Shown here piece by piece: positions 52,140-61,220 of a stretch of DNA of 64,000 bases. The stretch covers positions 2,793,001 to 2,857,000 of the forward strand of contig NZ_CP071604.1 of assembly GCF_017357225.1 (NCBI RefSeq). The letters are read 5' to 3'. A program made the position numbers and the translations under genes. Source of the stretch: Rhizobium binae (GTDB lineage Bacteria; Pseudomonadota; Alphaproteobacteria; Rhizobiales; Rhizobiaceae). Position 1 is the first letter of the stretch, and the number at the start of each line of letters is the position of its first letter. The notes below the pieces were generated by a model that worked only from the letters and a program-made list of their open reading frames with translations, made no database searches and was not told the origin of the DNA.

Positions 52140-52832
52140 TCAGGCCGCAGCCTGCTCGCCCAGCGCATTGAGCAGCAGGCGAGCGGCCTGCTTCGAAGAA
52201 GCCGGGTTCTGTCCGGTGATCAACCGATCATCCTGGACGACATGCACGGCCCAGTCTTCCGTCGCCGAAAACTTCGCCCCCTGCGCTCTCAGCACGTCTT
52301 CGAGCAGATAGGGCACGACCTCGACGAGATGCACGGCGGCCTCCTCGGAATTGGTGAATCCGGTGACCGTCCGCCCCTTGGCGATCGGCCCGCCATCGGG
52401 CGCCTTCACCTTCGTCAGTATCCCCGGTGCGTGACAGACGAGCGCCAGCGGTTTTCCGGCCGCAAGCGTCTCCTCGATGAGGGCGTGGGCGTTGCCGTCG
52501 TTGGTCAGATCCCAGAGCGGGCCATGGCCGCCGGGAAAGAACACCGTGTCATAATCGGCCTGGTCGACGTCAGACAGCTTCAACGTGTTCGCGAGGGCGG
52601 CTGTGGCTTCCGGGTCGCGTTCAAACCGTCGCGTGTCTTCCGTCTGAAAGGCCGGCTCGTTGCTCTTCGGATCGAGCGGAGGCTGGCCTCCCGCCGGCGA
52701 AGCGAGCGCCACCTCGGCCCCGGCGTCACGGAAGACGAAATAAGGAGCGGCGAGTTCCTCGAGCCAGAAGCCTGTTTTCAGGCCGGTATTTCCCAGCCGA
52801 TCATGCGATGTGAGAACCATGAGAACTTTCAT
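52140..52832 (-). CDS. DJ-1/PfpI family (Hsp31-like) protein
   Basis: This 230-residue class I glutamine-amidotransferase-like protein has the nucleophile elbow ALVCHAPGIL with Cys133, the PGGHGPLWDL loop (100-109) and an insertion typical of Hsp31/YhbO-type glyoxalase or deglycase proteins. Members protect against aldehyde and redox stress; glyoxalase III activity is the best supported. The ATG at 52832 follows GGAGCTGGGCA. It is divergent from the GGDEF-EAL gene at 53112. Confidence 0.82.
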   Translation of the reverse strand: MKVLMVLTSHDRLGNTGLKTGFWLEELAAPYFVFRDAGAEVALASPAGGQPPLDPKSNEPAFQTEDTRRFERDPEATAALANTLKLSDVDQADYDTVFFPGGHGPLWDLTNDGNAHALIEETLAAGKPLALVCHAPGILTKVKAPDGGPIAKGRTVTGFTNSEEAAVHLVEVVPYLLEDVLRAQGAKFSATEDWAVHVVQDDRLITGQNPASSKQAARLLLNALGEQAAA

Positions 52833-53111
52833 TGCCCAGCTCCTTCGGCCCGACCCGCGGACAAAGCCGTCCGCGTCCGTTCAACGGTGACATACTGCCT
52901 GCAATCTCATGCTGAATGCCGAAATCATAGATCGGCCGCCCGCGCGACACAAGCCTCAGCCCTCGACTGGAACCCACCGCGATCAAAACCGCGCGGAGGT
53001 TAAGGATTGTTAATCGGAAATGCCTAATGTAAATCTTACCGAGCATAAGTTGTGTGGGAACGGAGTTGCTATATTATCTGGTAGGATATTCGATTAGGGA
53101 GAACCTCCTGC

Positions 53112-54758
53112 ATGCGGAAAGTTCCTGCTGCCCGTTTAGCCCTCGGAAAGCCGGAGGCAGAGAGCTTGATCGACCGGCTGTTGTTCTTTGACCGCGATTT
53201 CAATCCCATCGAGGATCTGCACGGCAATGTGCTGCCCTCATCCGTCAAGCCAGCCGCGTCCTTCTGGGAGCATTTTCCGGAGCTGGACAAATCAGCAATT
53301 ACGCTCGCTCTCCGTTCGCTGGATGATAATTCCCAGCCTTTGCGCATATCGGGCGATCTCGGCGCCCCCGGCGCAAACGGCTTGACGATATACCGGATCG
53401 GCGACCTGTTTGCCGTCGTCCGATCCGAGGAACGAATTGACGACGAACGCGCAACGCTTTTGCATCTGGCGACCCATGATCCGCTGACCGGACTGCCGAA
53501 CCGGCGCCAGTTCAGCGAAGATCTGACCGCCCTGTTGCAGGAAACCCAAGGCGCGAGCGAGACTCTGTCGCTGATGCAGCTCGACCTTGACGATTTCAAA
53601 CCCGTCAACGACACGCTCGGGCATGCCGTCGGCGATAAGCTTCTTCAATCGGCGGCAAGGCGTATTCTTGCCTGCCTTTCCAGCGATGACAGAGCCTATC
53701 GGCTGGCCGGTGATGAATTCACGGTGATATCGGTGGGCTCGGGACATCCCGCCAAAGCGCACCGTTTGGCGGACGATCTGGTTGCCGCGTTCAAAAAGCC
53801 CTTCATGCTCGATGGCATCGCCGTCTTTGTCGGCACCAGCATCGGCATATCCACGGCTCCACCGGACGGGACAACTCCGGAGGAGCTCATGAAGGCGTCC
53901 GACCTTGCGCTCTATACTGCCAAGAAAGAGGGGCGCGGTCGGGCAAAAGCCTTCGACCCGGCAATGCTTGAACTGCTGGAGCAGCGGGAACTGCTGCGCC
54001 GCAGCCTGCGCATGGCCCTGGTGCAACAGCAATTCTATGTCGAATACCAGCCCATCGCAGAGGGCGGGTGCATCGTCGGCTTCGAAGCATTGCTGAGATG
54101 GCACCATCCCCTGCTCGGAAAGATCCCGCCGGCGTCGTTCATTCCGATGGCCGAGGCGGATGGAATGATGCCCGAGATCGGCGCGTGGGTTTTGGAGCAG
54201 GCATGCCATGAGGCGATGAAGTGGCCCGAGAGCTGCATCGTCGCCGTCAATCTGTCAGCGGCGGAGTTCCTGACAAGCGGCCTCACCGACCGAATTTCCC
54301 AGACGCTGGACCTTGTCGGACTTCCGCCCGAACGCCTCGAGCTCGAAATAACCGAAAGCGTGCTGCTCGAGCGGACCGTCAACAACATCGACACCCTGAA
54401 CACTCTCAATGTGCTGGGCATCCGGATTTCTCTTGATGATTTCGGGACGGAATATTCGTCCCTGAGCTATCTGAAAACATTCCCTTTCGATACGATCAAA
54501 ATCGACAAATATTTTATCACCGATCTCGAAACCGACCTCAAAAGCCAGGCTATCGTCCGCTGCATCGTCAACCTTGCGCATGACCTCGGCATGCAGGTGA
54601 CGGCCGAGGGGGTCGAGACGCCGGGTCAGGCGGAATGGTTGCACAGCGTCGGCTGCGACAGGCTGCAGGGCTATTTGTTGAGCAGGCCGCTTGCCGTGGA
54701 GGCAATTGACGAATTCATTACCCGCGCGGACGCATCCAAGATCCACGCTCGACGATAG
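53112..54758 (+). CDS. GGDEF-EAL c-di-GMP signalling protein
   Basis: This 548-residue protein has a PAS-like N-terminus (about 1-110, SLIDRLLFFDRDFNPIEDLHG), a GGDEF domain (115-280) with AGDEF at 199-203, and an EAL domain (295-545). The AGDEF form often keeps diguanylate cyclase activity. The EAL domain has EALLRW (325-330), AVNLSA, LEITES, SLDDFG, IKIDK, TAEGVET and QGYLLSRP, so all phosphodiesterase metal ligands appear present. No membrane segment is seen. It lies 75 bp upstream of a partner-switching operon in the same direction, the strongest hint of its role. Confidence 0.88.
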   Translation: MRKVPAARLALGKPEAESLIDRLLFFDRDFNPIEDLHGNVLPSSVKPAASFWEHFPELDKSAITLALRSLDDNSQPLRISGDLGAPGANGLTIYRIGDLFAVVRSEERIDDERATLLHLATHDPLTGLPNRRQFSEDLTALLQETQGASETLSLMQLDLDDFKPVNDTLGHAVGDKLLQSAARRILACLSSDDRAYRLAGDEFTVISVGSGHPAKAHRLADDLVAAFKKPFMLDGIAVFVGTSIGISTAPPDGTTPEELMKASDLALYTAKKEGRGRAKAFDPAMLELLEQRELLRRSLRMALVQQQFYVEYQPIAEGGCIVGFEALLRWHHPLLGKIPPASFIPMAEADGMMPEIGAWVLEQACHEAMKWPESCIVAVNLSAAEFLTSGLTDRISQTLDLVGLPPERLELEITESVLLERTVNNIDTLNTLNVLGIRISLDDFGTEYSSLSYLKTFPFDTIKIDKYFITDLETDLKSQAIVRCIVNLAHDLGMQVTAEGVETPGQAEWLHSVGCDRLQGYLLSRPLAVEAIDEFITRADASKIHARR

Positions 54759-54833
54759 TGCTTTACCGGCTTTTCGCCATGCTTATAGATCGCATGCAAA
54801 TCTGACGCTCCAGACAGACGAAAGGAGGGTGTA

Positions 54834-55340
54834 TTGGAAGAGGAAGCATCCCGCTTCGACGACCACGCATTTGTGCCGATGGTATCGCTGGAAATGAACG
54901 TTGCGATGTTCAAATCTCAATGGCAGTTTTGCGACGAGATCACCGAATATCTCTCCGACATTCTCGGCCAAGGTCACAGCGATCCCGCGCGCTACGGCAA
55001 CTTTCTTTCAGTCGCGGCAAATGAACTCATCGAACTCGCTTTCCGTGCGACAAACGGACGCGGCAAGATAAGTTTCAACCTCGCTCGCAGCGCCACCTAC
55101 AATCGGCTGCGAATTGCGTTCCCTTGCGATGAGGAGTTTCGCCGCAAGCACGTGGAGGCAGGATCCGGCGAAATCCAGCCTCGCCTCGACGACGGGTCCG
55201 GTCACCTGGTCACGACATCCGATGGTGCTTTGCTCAGCAATTTGGCGACTATATTCGGCGCCGCCATCCATATCGAGAAGGACGGCGCGGACAGGATCGG
55301 TATCATCGCCGATTTCCCCTCGGCCGAGGATTTTCAATGA
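54834..55340 (+). CDS. HATPase-like (SiaB/DUF6272-type) protein, degenerate
   Basis: This 168-residue protein resembles the small serine-kinase-like ATPase proteins of partner-switching modules (SiaB, slr1658-type). The N-box region reads AANELIELAFRATNGRGKI, without the second Asn seen in active copies. The G-box region (TSDGALLSNLATIFGAA) lacks GxGLG. ATP binding is therefore doubtful. It starts with TTG at 54834 after a strong AAAGGAGGGTGTA. It overlaps the next gene by ATGA. It could be a kinase-dead antagonist for one of the two STAS domains. Confidence 0.6.
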   Translation: MEEEASRFDDHAFVPMVSLEMNVAMFKSQWQFCDEITEYLSDILGQGHSDPARYGNFLSVAANELIELAFRATNGRGKISFNLARSATYNRLRIAFPCDEEFRRKHVEAGSGEIQPRLDDGSGHLVTTSDGALLSNLATIFGAAIHIEKDGADRIGIIADFPSAEDFQ

Positions 55341-56503
55341 CCCTGCTGCCCTTCACCGTGCGGTTTGATCCGACAAATCAGGAGGTCGTTCTGTCCGGCA
55401 AGATGCGGCCCGAAAGTGCTGCCGAGATTGCCGATGCGCTCGAACTGGTCCGGCAGAGTTTGGAAAAATACAGCGGCATCGTCTACCTCAACGTCAAACG
55501 TCTGACGCATATCAACATGACGGCCTTCACCGCTCTGTGCGACATCCTCGCGGCCGGCTGCCGAACGAGGCCGGAACGGAACATCAAGATCGTTACCTCG
55601 AGCGTGATGGCATGGTCTGCCTCGCTGTTCGAAATGCTGGCGACATCGCTGCCGAACCTGTCGGTCGAGGTTTACGATTCGGCGTTTTATCCCGGCCAGA
55701 GTTTTGTCGAGGACGAGTCCTTCATTCCCATCCTGCGCACGCAGACGAAAATGACCTGGAGGCATGAGCGCGAACTCTTGCCGCGCCACGGTCTGCGCAG
55801 CGGACTTGCTATGGCGGATATCTGCTGCGGCATCGGTGATTTCGCGGCCCTGGTTCAGCGGGAATTCAAACCGGCGCGCCTTGTCGCACTGGATCATTCC
55901 GTGCGCAGTCTCGACTATGCCCGCAGGGTCGCAGCCGACTTCGATCTGCAAGGCATCGAATATACCTATGGCGACGCCTCCCAGATGCTTCTCAAAGACG
56001 ATCAGTTCGACTTTGTCACCTGCCGGCACTCGCTGCAGATTTTCGACCGCCCCGAGATGCTGCTGCGGGAGCTTTATCGCATCTGCAAGCCCGGCGGCCG
56101 TGTTTACATCACGAACGAAAAGAATTCGCACTGCCTGGGCGAGCCGCACGCCGAATCGATAAAATGGACTTACGAGGAAGTCGCCAAGCTGTTCAGCCAC
56201 TTCGCCATGGATGTCGAGATGGGACCGAAAAGCCGCCATCTTCTCCTCAACGCCGGCTTCGATGACATCAAGGTCGACTGCTTCATGGTGACGAATCTCG
56301 ACGGCGATCCCCAGGACTTCGCAGACATCATCGAAGCCTGGGAAAATGTCTATGCAGGCGAGATGGCGGTGCGCCGCGGCGACTCGGCGGATTTCATTCG
56401 CCGTTTCCGGCAGGGATTCAAGGATCACGTCTTTGCCGCCCTTCACCCCAAGGGTTATGCCGGCTGGCCGATCTGGGCAGCCTCTGGTCGAAAGCCGCTA
56501 TGA
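55337..56503 (+). CDS. STAS domain fused to a SAM-dependent methyltransferase
   Basis: This 388-residue fusion has a STAS-like domain at residues 1-135. Its phospho-acceptor loop reads LTHINMTAFTAL, with Thr62 where anti-anti-sigma factors have Ser. Residues 145-388 form a class I methyltransferase with motif I DICCGIGDFA (161-170), a motif-II-like acidic turn (VALDHSV), and the FDFVTCRHSLQIFDRPE and CKPGGRVYIT blocks of Rossmann methyltransferases. The substrate is unknown. Overlaps with both neighbours (ATGA) make it the coupled centre of the operon. I know no described system with this fusion. Confidence 0.75.
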   Translation: MTLLPFTVRFDPTNQEVVLSGKMRPESAAEIADALELVRQSLEKYSGIVYLNVKRLTHINMTAFTALCDILAAGCRTRPERNIKIVTSSVMAWSASLFEMLATSLPNLSVEVYDSAFYPGQSFVEDESFIPILRTQTKMTWRHERELLPRHGLRSGLAMADICCGIGDFAALVQREFKPARLVALDHSVRSLDYARRVAADFDLQGIEYTYGDASQMLLKDDQFDFVTCRHSLQIFDRPEMLLRELYRICKPGGRVYITNEKNSHCLGEPHAESIKWTYEEVAKLFSHFAMDVEMGPKSRHLLLNAGFDDIKVDCFMVTNLDGDPQDFADIIEAWENVYAGEMAVRRGDSADFIRRFRQGFKDHVFAALHPKGYAGWPIWAASGRKPL

Positions 56504-58860
56504 TGGACGAGCACGTATCGAAGAGACCGGTGGGACTTGGCTCGTTTCGAGCAAAGTTCATCCTGGTCGTCGGCGGCGCCGTCCTCTTTGACCTGCTGGT
56601 CAGCGGTGGCCTGGCACTCTGGAACGTTCAGAGGCTGTCGCGCGATGCAACGCTCGAGGTTGGCCAGGGCCTTGAAGCCGCAAGTCAGGAATATATCCGC
56701 ACCTATGCCGACTCCACTGCGGCCCAGGTGAATTTGCTGCTGCGGCAGGTTCACAATGACGTCGACACTCTTGCAGGCGTGCTGCAGTCGCAGATCGACA
56801 ATCCCGCTCGCAATTCCGATGTCGGCACGGCGATCGCCCGCACATCTCCCGGCAGCGTCAGCCTGATTTACGACGAAAGGGGAAAATGGTCTCAGAACGC
56901 GCCCGGCTCCGCTTCGGTCGTCAGCGTCTGGGGTTACCTGCTCGGCGAGGACCACCAGCCGAGGCCCGACATTGCGCGCGATATAGAGACAAGCGCGGTG
57001 CTCGACCTCGTTGCGCCCAGCCTGCTGCAGCATGGCGCCTCAAAACTGCAGATGTATTACATCGGATCGAAAGAACGGCCGATCTTCAGGACCGCGCCCT
57101 ACACCGACCAGGCCCAGACCTTCGACCGGCTCTATCCCGGCCACAACGACGCGAATTTCTGGGACTTCTTTTTCCCCGGGCTTTATGAGTCCTGGCAGAG
57201 CTGGGCCAAGAATGGGGAAAGCCGGCCGGTCGCCGAAGACATCACCCAGACGGCGCCTTATACGGATGCCATTACCGGCAAGCTGATCGTCAGTTTCTTT
57301 CATCCGCTCTGGACAGCCGACAGGAAGGATGTCGCCGGGACGGCCGGCGCCGATATTACGCTCGATCAACTCGCCCAGACCGTGGAAAACGTCAAAGTGG
57401 CACAGTCCGGCTTCGGATTCCTGGCAATGTCCGACGGAAACGTTGTGGCAATCAACGCCACGGGCGAAAAGACGCTCGGCCTGGTTTCTGCGAGCGATGC
57501 CAGCGGAACCGGCGTGACCGGGCTGGAGCGCTCCCTGAAAGGAAGCTCACAGCCGGCCATCGCGAAACTGGCGCTCGACCGCGAACAGGGCATTCAGCAC
57601 CTGCTGTTGCAGCGAGACGGCAAAGAAGTTCCCTATATCGTCATCGTCAAGAAACTCCCTGCGACCAATCTCTGGTCTAGCGGCCCGGTTCGGCAAGAGG
57701 CGATGCTGCTTGGAGTGGTTGTGCCGGAACGGGAAATCGACGCCTCCCTCTATGCCGCCCAGGCCAAGATTTCCGAGGCCACCAACCGGATCGTGATCTA
57801 CCAAATCCTGGCAATCCTGATGTCGCTGCTGATCGTGACGATCGCTGTGTTTGCGGCTTCGAAGCGCATCACGAGCGGGATCAGCGCCCTTGCCGGCGCC
57901 GCCAAGCGGATCCAGGCGCAGGACTATTCCGTCAGAGTGGCGATAACGAGCAAGGATGAGGTCGGTGCCGCCGGTGAAGCCTTCAATAGGATGGCCGAAC
58001 AGATCAGCTATCACACCGAAAATCTCGAACAGCTGGTCGAGGAACGAACGGCCCAGATCGAAGATGCCAAGGAAGAGATCTCGGCGCTGAACGCACAGCT
58101 TCAGCGGGAAAACCGCCGGCTTGGAACGGAACTCGCCGTTGCTGAGCGAATCCAGCTCATGGTTCTGCCGCTGCAACAGGAACTGGAAGACTTTCAGGAC
58201 ATCGAGATCGCAGCCTATATGCGACCCGCGGAAGAAGTCGGCGGTGATTATTACGACGTCCTGAAGAACGGCAGGCGGTTGAAGATCGGCATCGGCGACG
58301 TCACCGGCCATGGGCTCGAAAGCGGCGTGCTGATGCTGATGGTCCAATCCGTCGCCCGCGCCCTGCAGGAAGCAGGAAACACCGACGCTGTCGAATTTCT
58401 GGCCAATCTGAACAGCGCCCTGTTCAAAAACATCGAGCGGACCAGGATCGACAAGCATCTGACCCTCGCCTTTCTCGACTATGACGGCAAAGACATGATC
58501 CTGTCAGGACAGCACGAGGAAGTCGTGATCGTGCGGGCGAACGGCGAGATTCAACGCATCGACACCATGGATCTCGGCATCCCGATCGGGTTGGAAGCCG
58601 ATATTTCCGCTTTCATCAAAACCCGCGAAATCGCGTTCGAGAAAGGCGACCTGATACTCCTGCACACCGACGGCGTGACAGAAGCCGAAAACGATGCGGG
58701 AGAATTGTTCGGCATCGAACGCCTGTGCCGAGAAGCGCTCCGCTTGAAGGATCAGAGCGCTGAGAAAGTCGTTTCGGAAATTGTCGCGACTTTAATGCTC
58801 TTTATCGGATCACAGAAGATCTACGACGACATCACGCTTCTCGCAGTGCGGCATAGGTGA
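56500..58860 (+). CDS. membrane sensor SpoIIE-type (PP2C) phosphatase with Cache and HAMP domains
   Basis: This 786-residue protein has a membrane segment near residues 20-42, a periplasmic double-Cache-like sensor domain (about 55-425), a second membrane segment (429-451), HAMP (453-505), a coiled coil (505-550, QIEDAKEEISALNAQLQRE) and a PP2C/SpoIIE phosphatase (555-785). Metal ligands are visible in EVGGDYYDV, GIGDVTGHG, LHTDGVTEA and YDDITLL. It resembles SiaA of Pseudomonas, which dephosphorylates a STAS-like partner. The ATG overlaps the methyltransferase stop by 4 nt. Its targets should be the STAS domains at 55337 and 59432. Confidence 0.85.
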   Translation: MMDEHVSKRPVGLGSFRAKFILVVGGAVLFDLLVSGGLALWNVQRLSRDATLEVGQGLEAASQEYIRTYADSTAAQVNLLLRQVHNDVDTLAGVLQSQIDNPARNSDVGTAIARTSPGSVSLIYDERGKWSQNAPGSASVVSVWGYLLGEDHQPRPDIARDIETSAVLDLVAPSLLQHGASKLQMYYIGSKERPIFRTAPYTDQAQTFDRLYPGHNDANFWDFFFPGLYESWQSWAKNGESRPVAEDITQTAPYTDAITGKLIVSFFHPLWTADRKDVAGTAGADITLDQLAQTVENVKVAQSGFGFLAMSDGNVVAINATGEKTLGLVSASDASGTGVTGLERSLKGSSQPAIAKLALDREQGIQHLLLQRDGKEVPYIVIVKKLPATNLWSSGPVRQEAMLLGVVVPEREIDASLYAAQAKISEATNRIVIYQILAILMSLLIVTIAVFAASKRITSGISALAGAAKRIQAQDYSVRVAITSKDEVGAAGEAFNRMAEQISYHTENLEQLVEERTAQIEDAKEEISALNAQLQRENRRLGTELAVAERIQLMVLPLQQELEDFQDIEIAAYMRPAEEVGGDYYDVLKNGRRLKIGIGDVTGHGLESGVLMLMVQSVARALQEAGNTDAVEFLANLNSALFKNIERTRIDKHLTLAFLDYDGKDMILSGQHEEVVIVRANGEIQRIDTMDLGIPIGLEADISAFIKTREIAFEKGDLILLHTDGVTEAENDAGELFGIERLCREALRLKDQSAEKVVSEIVATLMLFIGSQKIYDDITLLAVRHR

Positions 58861-58863
58861 GAC

Positions 58864-59424
58864 ATGACGGCCAAAACATACGGTCTCGAATCTCTAGTGG
58901 ACATCAGCTTGGATTCAGGCGCTCGCCTCACGCTGAGCGATGGGCCGCTTCAGCTTGGATGGCGGCATTCGGGAATGACGTCGGACTTCATCGCCGAGAT
59001 CATGGCTATGCCCTATTCCCGTTCGCGGAAGGATTACCTGCAGGCGCATCATGACATCGGATATCTCAGTAACGAGCTGATCGAAAACGCAGTCAAATTT
59101 CGACAGCCCGGCGAGATCTTGATCGAAGCCGGCATGGTCGAGGGAAGCTTTTTGATCAGGGTGCGGAACGCCATCGACAGTGAGACATCGTCTCGCTTTC
59201 AACAGCTCCTGCAACGCCTGCAATCCAAGGAACCGAGCGTTCTGCTTCTTGAGCAAATCGAAACCAACGCCATATCGTCAGCAGGCGGTTCCGGCCTGGG
59301 TTTGCTGACCCTTCTGAGCGATTACGATGCAAGAATGGCATGGACATTCGAAGAAAATAACGACCAGCACATCATACTGACGACGACGGCAGCCGTGGCG
59401 ATGCCACCCTCCTCCAATTTGTGA
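58864..59424 (+). CDS. SiaB/slr1658-type HATPase-like kinase
   Basis: This 186-residue protein has a complete-looking GHKL ATPase signature: N-box LSNELIENAVKF (two Asn in the right spacing) and G-box AGGSGLGLLTLL. This order and size match SiaB (DUF6272) and slr1658-type regulators, which phosphorylate a partner STAS protein on Ser or Thr. It starts 3 nt after the phosphatase stop and 7 nt precede the STAS gene, so the kinase and its likely substrate are neighbours. It is the active counterpart of the degenerate protein at 54834. Confidence 0.72.
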   Translation: MTAKTYGLESLVDISLDSGARLTLSDGPLQLGWRHSGMTSDFIAEIMAMPYSRSRKDYLQAHHDIGYLSNELIENAVKFRQPGEILIEAGMVEGSFLIRVRNAIDSETSSRFQQLLQRLQSKEPSVLLLEQIETNAISSAGGSGLGLLTLLSDYDARMAWTFEENNDQHIILTTTAAVAMPPSSNL

Positions 59425-59431
59425 GCCAAGA

Positions 59432-59770
59432 ATGGAAATCAGCGACGAAAACTTCCGCGTATGGGCGGAGAAGAATGAAGTCTTTTTCGACGGCGTGTTC
59501 CGCCTGGCGGGGCCTGATGCCTATGCGCCGATTTATTCATTGATAACAACCCTCCTTCACGATGGGCACAAGCAGGTGACCTTCGACCTGACCGGTCTCG
59601 AATTCCTCAATTCCTCGGGCATCAATCTCCTGGCGAAACTGACGATCGAAGCAAGGAAAATGGGCGACCTTCTGCTTATTGTGAAAGGCACCAACCAACA
59701 TCCCTGGCAGGCGAAATCACTGCCGAATCTGAAGAAGTTGCACCCGCTTCTCGATTTGCGCCTGGCCTGA
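59432..59770 (+). CDS. stand-alone STAS (anti-anti-sigma-like, slr1659-type) protein
   Basis: This 112-residue STAS protein has the phosphorylation loop TFDLTGLEFLNSSGINLLAKL, where Ser61 or Ser62 would be phosphorylated by the kinase before it and dephosphorylated by the SpoIIE phosphatase. It is the last gene of the operon. In SiaABCD the phospho-state of the equivalent SiaC controls a diguanylate cyclase; here the GGDEF-EAL protein at 53112 is a plausible output. The ATG at 59432 lies close behind the preceding stop. Confidence 0.78.
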   Translation: MEISDENFRVWAEKNEVFFDGVFRLAGPDAYAPIYSLITTLLHDGHKQVTFDLTGLEFLNSSGINLLAKLTIEARKMGDLLLIVKGTNQHPWQAKSLPNLKKLHPLLDLRLA

Positions 59771-60281
59771 GTTGGAGCGAACCCGTTTCGGCCGGAGTTT
59801 GAGGGGTGATGACCACCCCGATCTCCGCCATGCTCGGCCTTGAGCTGCCTCGAGCCGAGCATCCATACGGTTCACTAGGCCAGCGGCATGGGTCCTCGGG
59901 TCAAGCCCTGGTCAAACTTGGCCGCCTCAAAAAGCATGCCGCATCTCTGATGGTAACCGGTGCTCCGCTCCCAGTCGTCCCGCCGCCCTGATCTGCGGCC
60001 GCAACTCCATGAACGAGCAACTACCTCCGTGAAAGTGTATGCTGTAGCCGGCACAATCTCTCACCCAATCGGATGATTGGAATTACTGGTCCGGACTATA
60101 GCCTAAAACCTTCCGACGACTCGACGCGAGATGTCGGTGATCGGGCTCGATCTTCGCGACGCACTTTTTATTTAAGGAGCATGCCCGAGCAAGCAGATGT
60201 GGCTGGTGTAAAGGAGCCTTCATGGATGGAGCAGCCATGAACGGTCCGTAGGCCCATCGGACGATGCCCAAAGGCAACAAC
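59771..60281. other. intergenic region with an inverted repeat and a mini-ORF
   Basis: These 511 bp have no regular gene. ATGCTCGGC (59830-59838) and GCCGAGCAT (59854-59862) form a 9-bp stem that could terminate the signalling operon. A nine-codon frame, 60222-60251, starts after AAAGGAGCCTTC just upstream of the esterase gene and may act as a leader. The region 60085-60180 contains AT-rich tracts that probably hold the esterase promoter. Confidence 0.4.
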
Positions 60282-61220
60282 ATGCGCAAAACAAAAGCAA
60301 TCGGCCTAACGGCCTTGATCGCCCTGTATCTTGTCGGCGGCTTCAGCGCGAGACATGGAATCTTTCCTTGGCCGCAGCTTTCCGCGTTGAGGAAAATGGT
60401 TGGCGCAGAGAAGGCGGCGGCGTCAAGCCGTTATACTTTCGACGACAAGGAACGACTCATCGGGGATGAATCAAAAGCGTCCGTGACCTGCCCGACGCAA
60501 ACTGATCGAACTGCTGTCTTGCTGCTTCTTGGTCAATCGAACGCCGCCAACGAGGGCGGACAACGGTACCGGTCACATTATGGGGCTCGCGTGGTAAACG
60601 CCTTTGACAAACGGTGCTTCATCGCGGCATCGCCGCTTCTCGGATCGACCGATGCCAAGGGAGAGTACTGGACGCTTCTCGCCAACGAATTAATCGAATC
60701 GGGACAAAATGACAGCGTCATCCTCGCACCTCTCGCCTATTCCGGATCTGAGGTCGCCCGATGGGCGGCAGGCGGTGACCTCAATGCTGTGCTGATCGAA
60801 ACAACGAAACAGCTTCAGGCTTCCGGCTACCGGGTAACGAGCGTTCTCTGGGTGCAAGGAGAAAAAGACCTCGTTATGGGAACCACTGCGGAGGCCTATC
60901 GGGAATATTTCCTGTCGATGGTCGACACATTGCGTCAGCACGGCGTCGAGGCACCGGTTTACATTTCGATCGCATCGAAATGCCTCGAACCGAGCAACGG
61001 CGGCTTCAAGGAGCATTTTGCAGACAATCCGATCGTACGGGCGCAACTGTCCCTGCCAAAAAGCGGGCACGGTATCCGAGAGGGCGTAAATTCTGACGCG
61101 CTACTCGACGGAGACGACCGCTACGACGATTGCCATATCGGGGGCACCGGCGCGGAGAAGGTCTCGCTGGCCTGGCTGAACCTGCTGCGCGGCGATCGCC
61201 GACCAGAAACCTCGCGATAG
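60282..61220 (+). CDS. exported SGNH/sialate-O-acetylesterase-like protein
   Basis: This 312-residue protein begins with a membrane or signal segment (AIGLTALIALYLVGGFSA) and carries the esterase motif LLLLGQSNAANEGGQRY (nucleophile Ser in GQSN) and a C-terminal DDRYDDCHIGGTGAEK (Asp and His of the triad), with VLWVQGEKD in between. This is the SASA/DUF303 type carbohydrate acetyl-esterase fold. It could deacetylate an exopolysaccharide or other glycans outside the cytoplasmic membrane. The ATG at 60282 follows AAAGGCAACAAC; the ATG at 60264 is an alternative. Confidence 0.7.
   Translation: MRKTKAIGLTALIALYLVGGFSARHGIFPWPQLSALRKMVGAEKAAASSRYTFDDKERLIGDESKASVTCPTQTDRTAVLLLLGQSNAANEGGQRYRSHYGARVVNAFDKRCFIAASPLLGSTDAKGEYWTLLANELIESGQNDSVILAPLAYSGSEVARWAAGGDLNAVLIETTKQLQASGYRVTSVLWVQGEKDLVMGTTAEAYREYFLSMVDTLRQHGVEAPVYISIASKCLEPSNGGFKEHFADNPIVRAQLSLPKSGHGIREGVNSDALLDGDDRYDDCHIGGTGAEKVSLAWLNLLRGDRRPETSR

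Noticed and set aside
59806..59991. A 61-codon frame behind the STAS gene
   Set aside because: It lacks a ribosome site and overlaps an inverted repeat that looks like a terminator.
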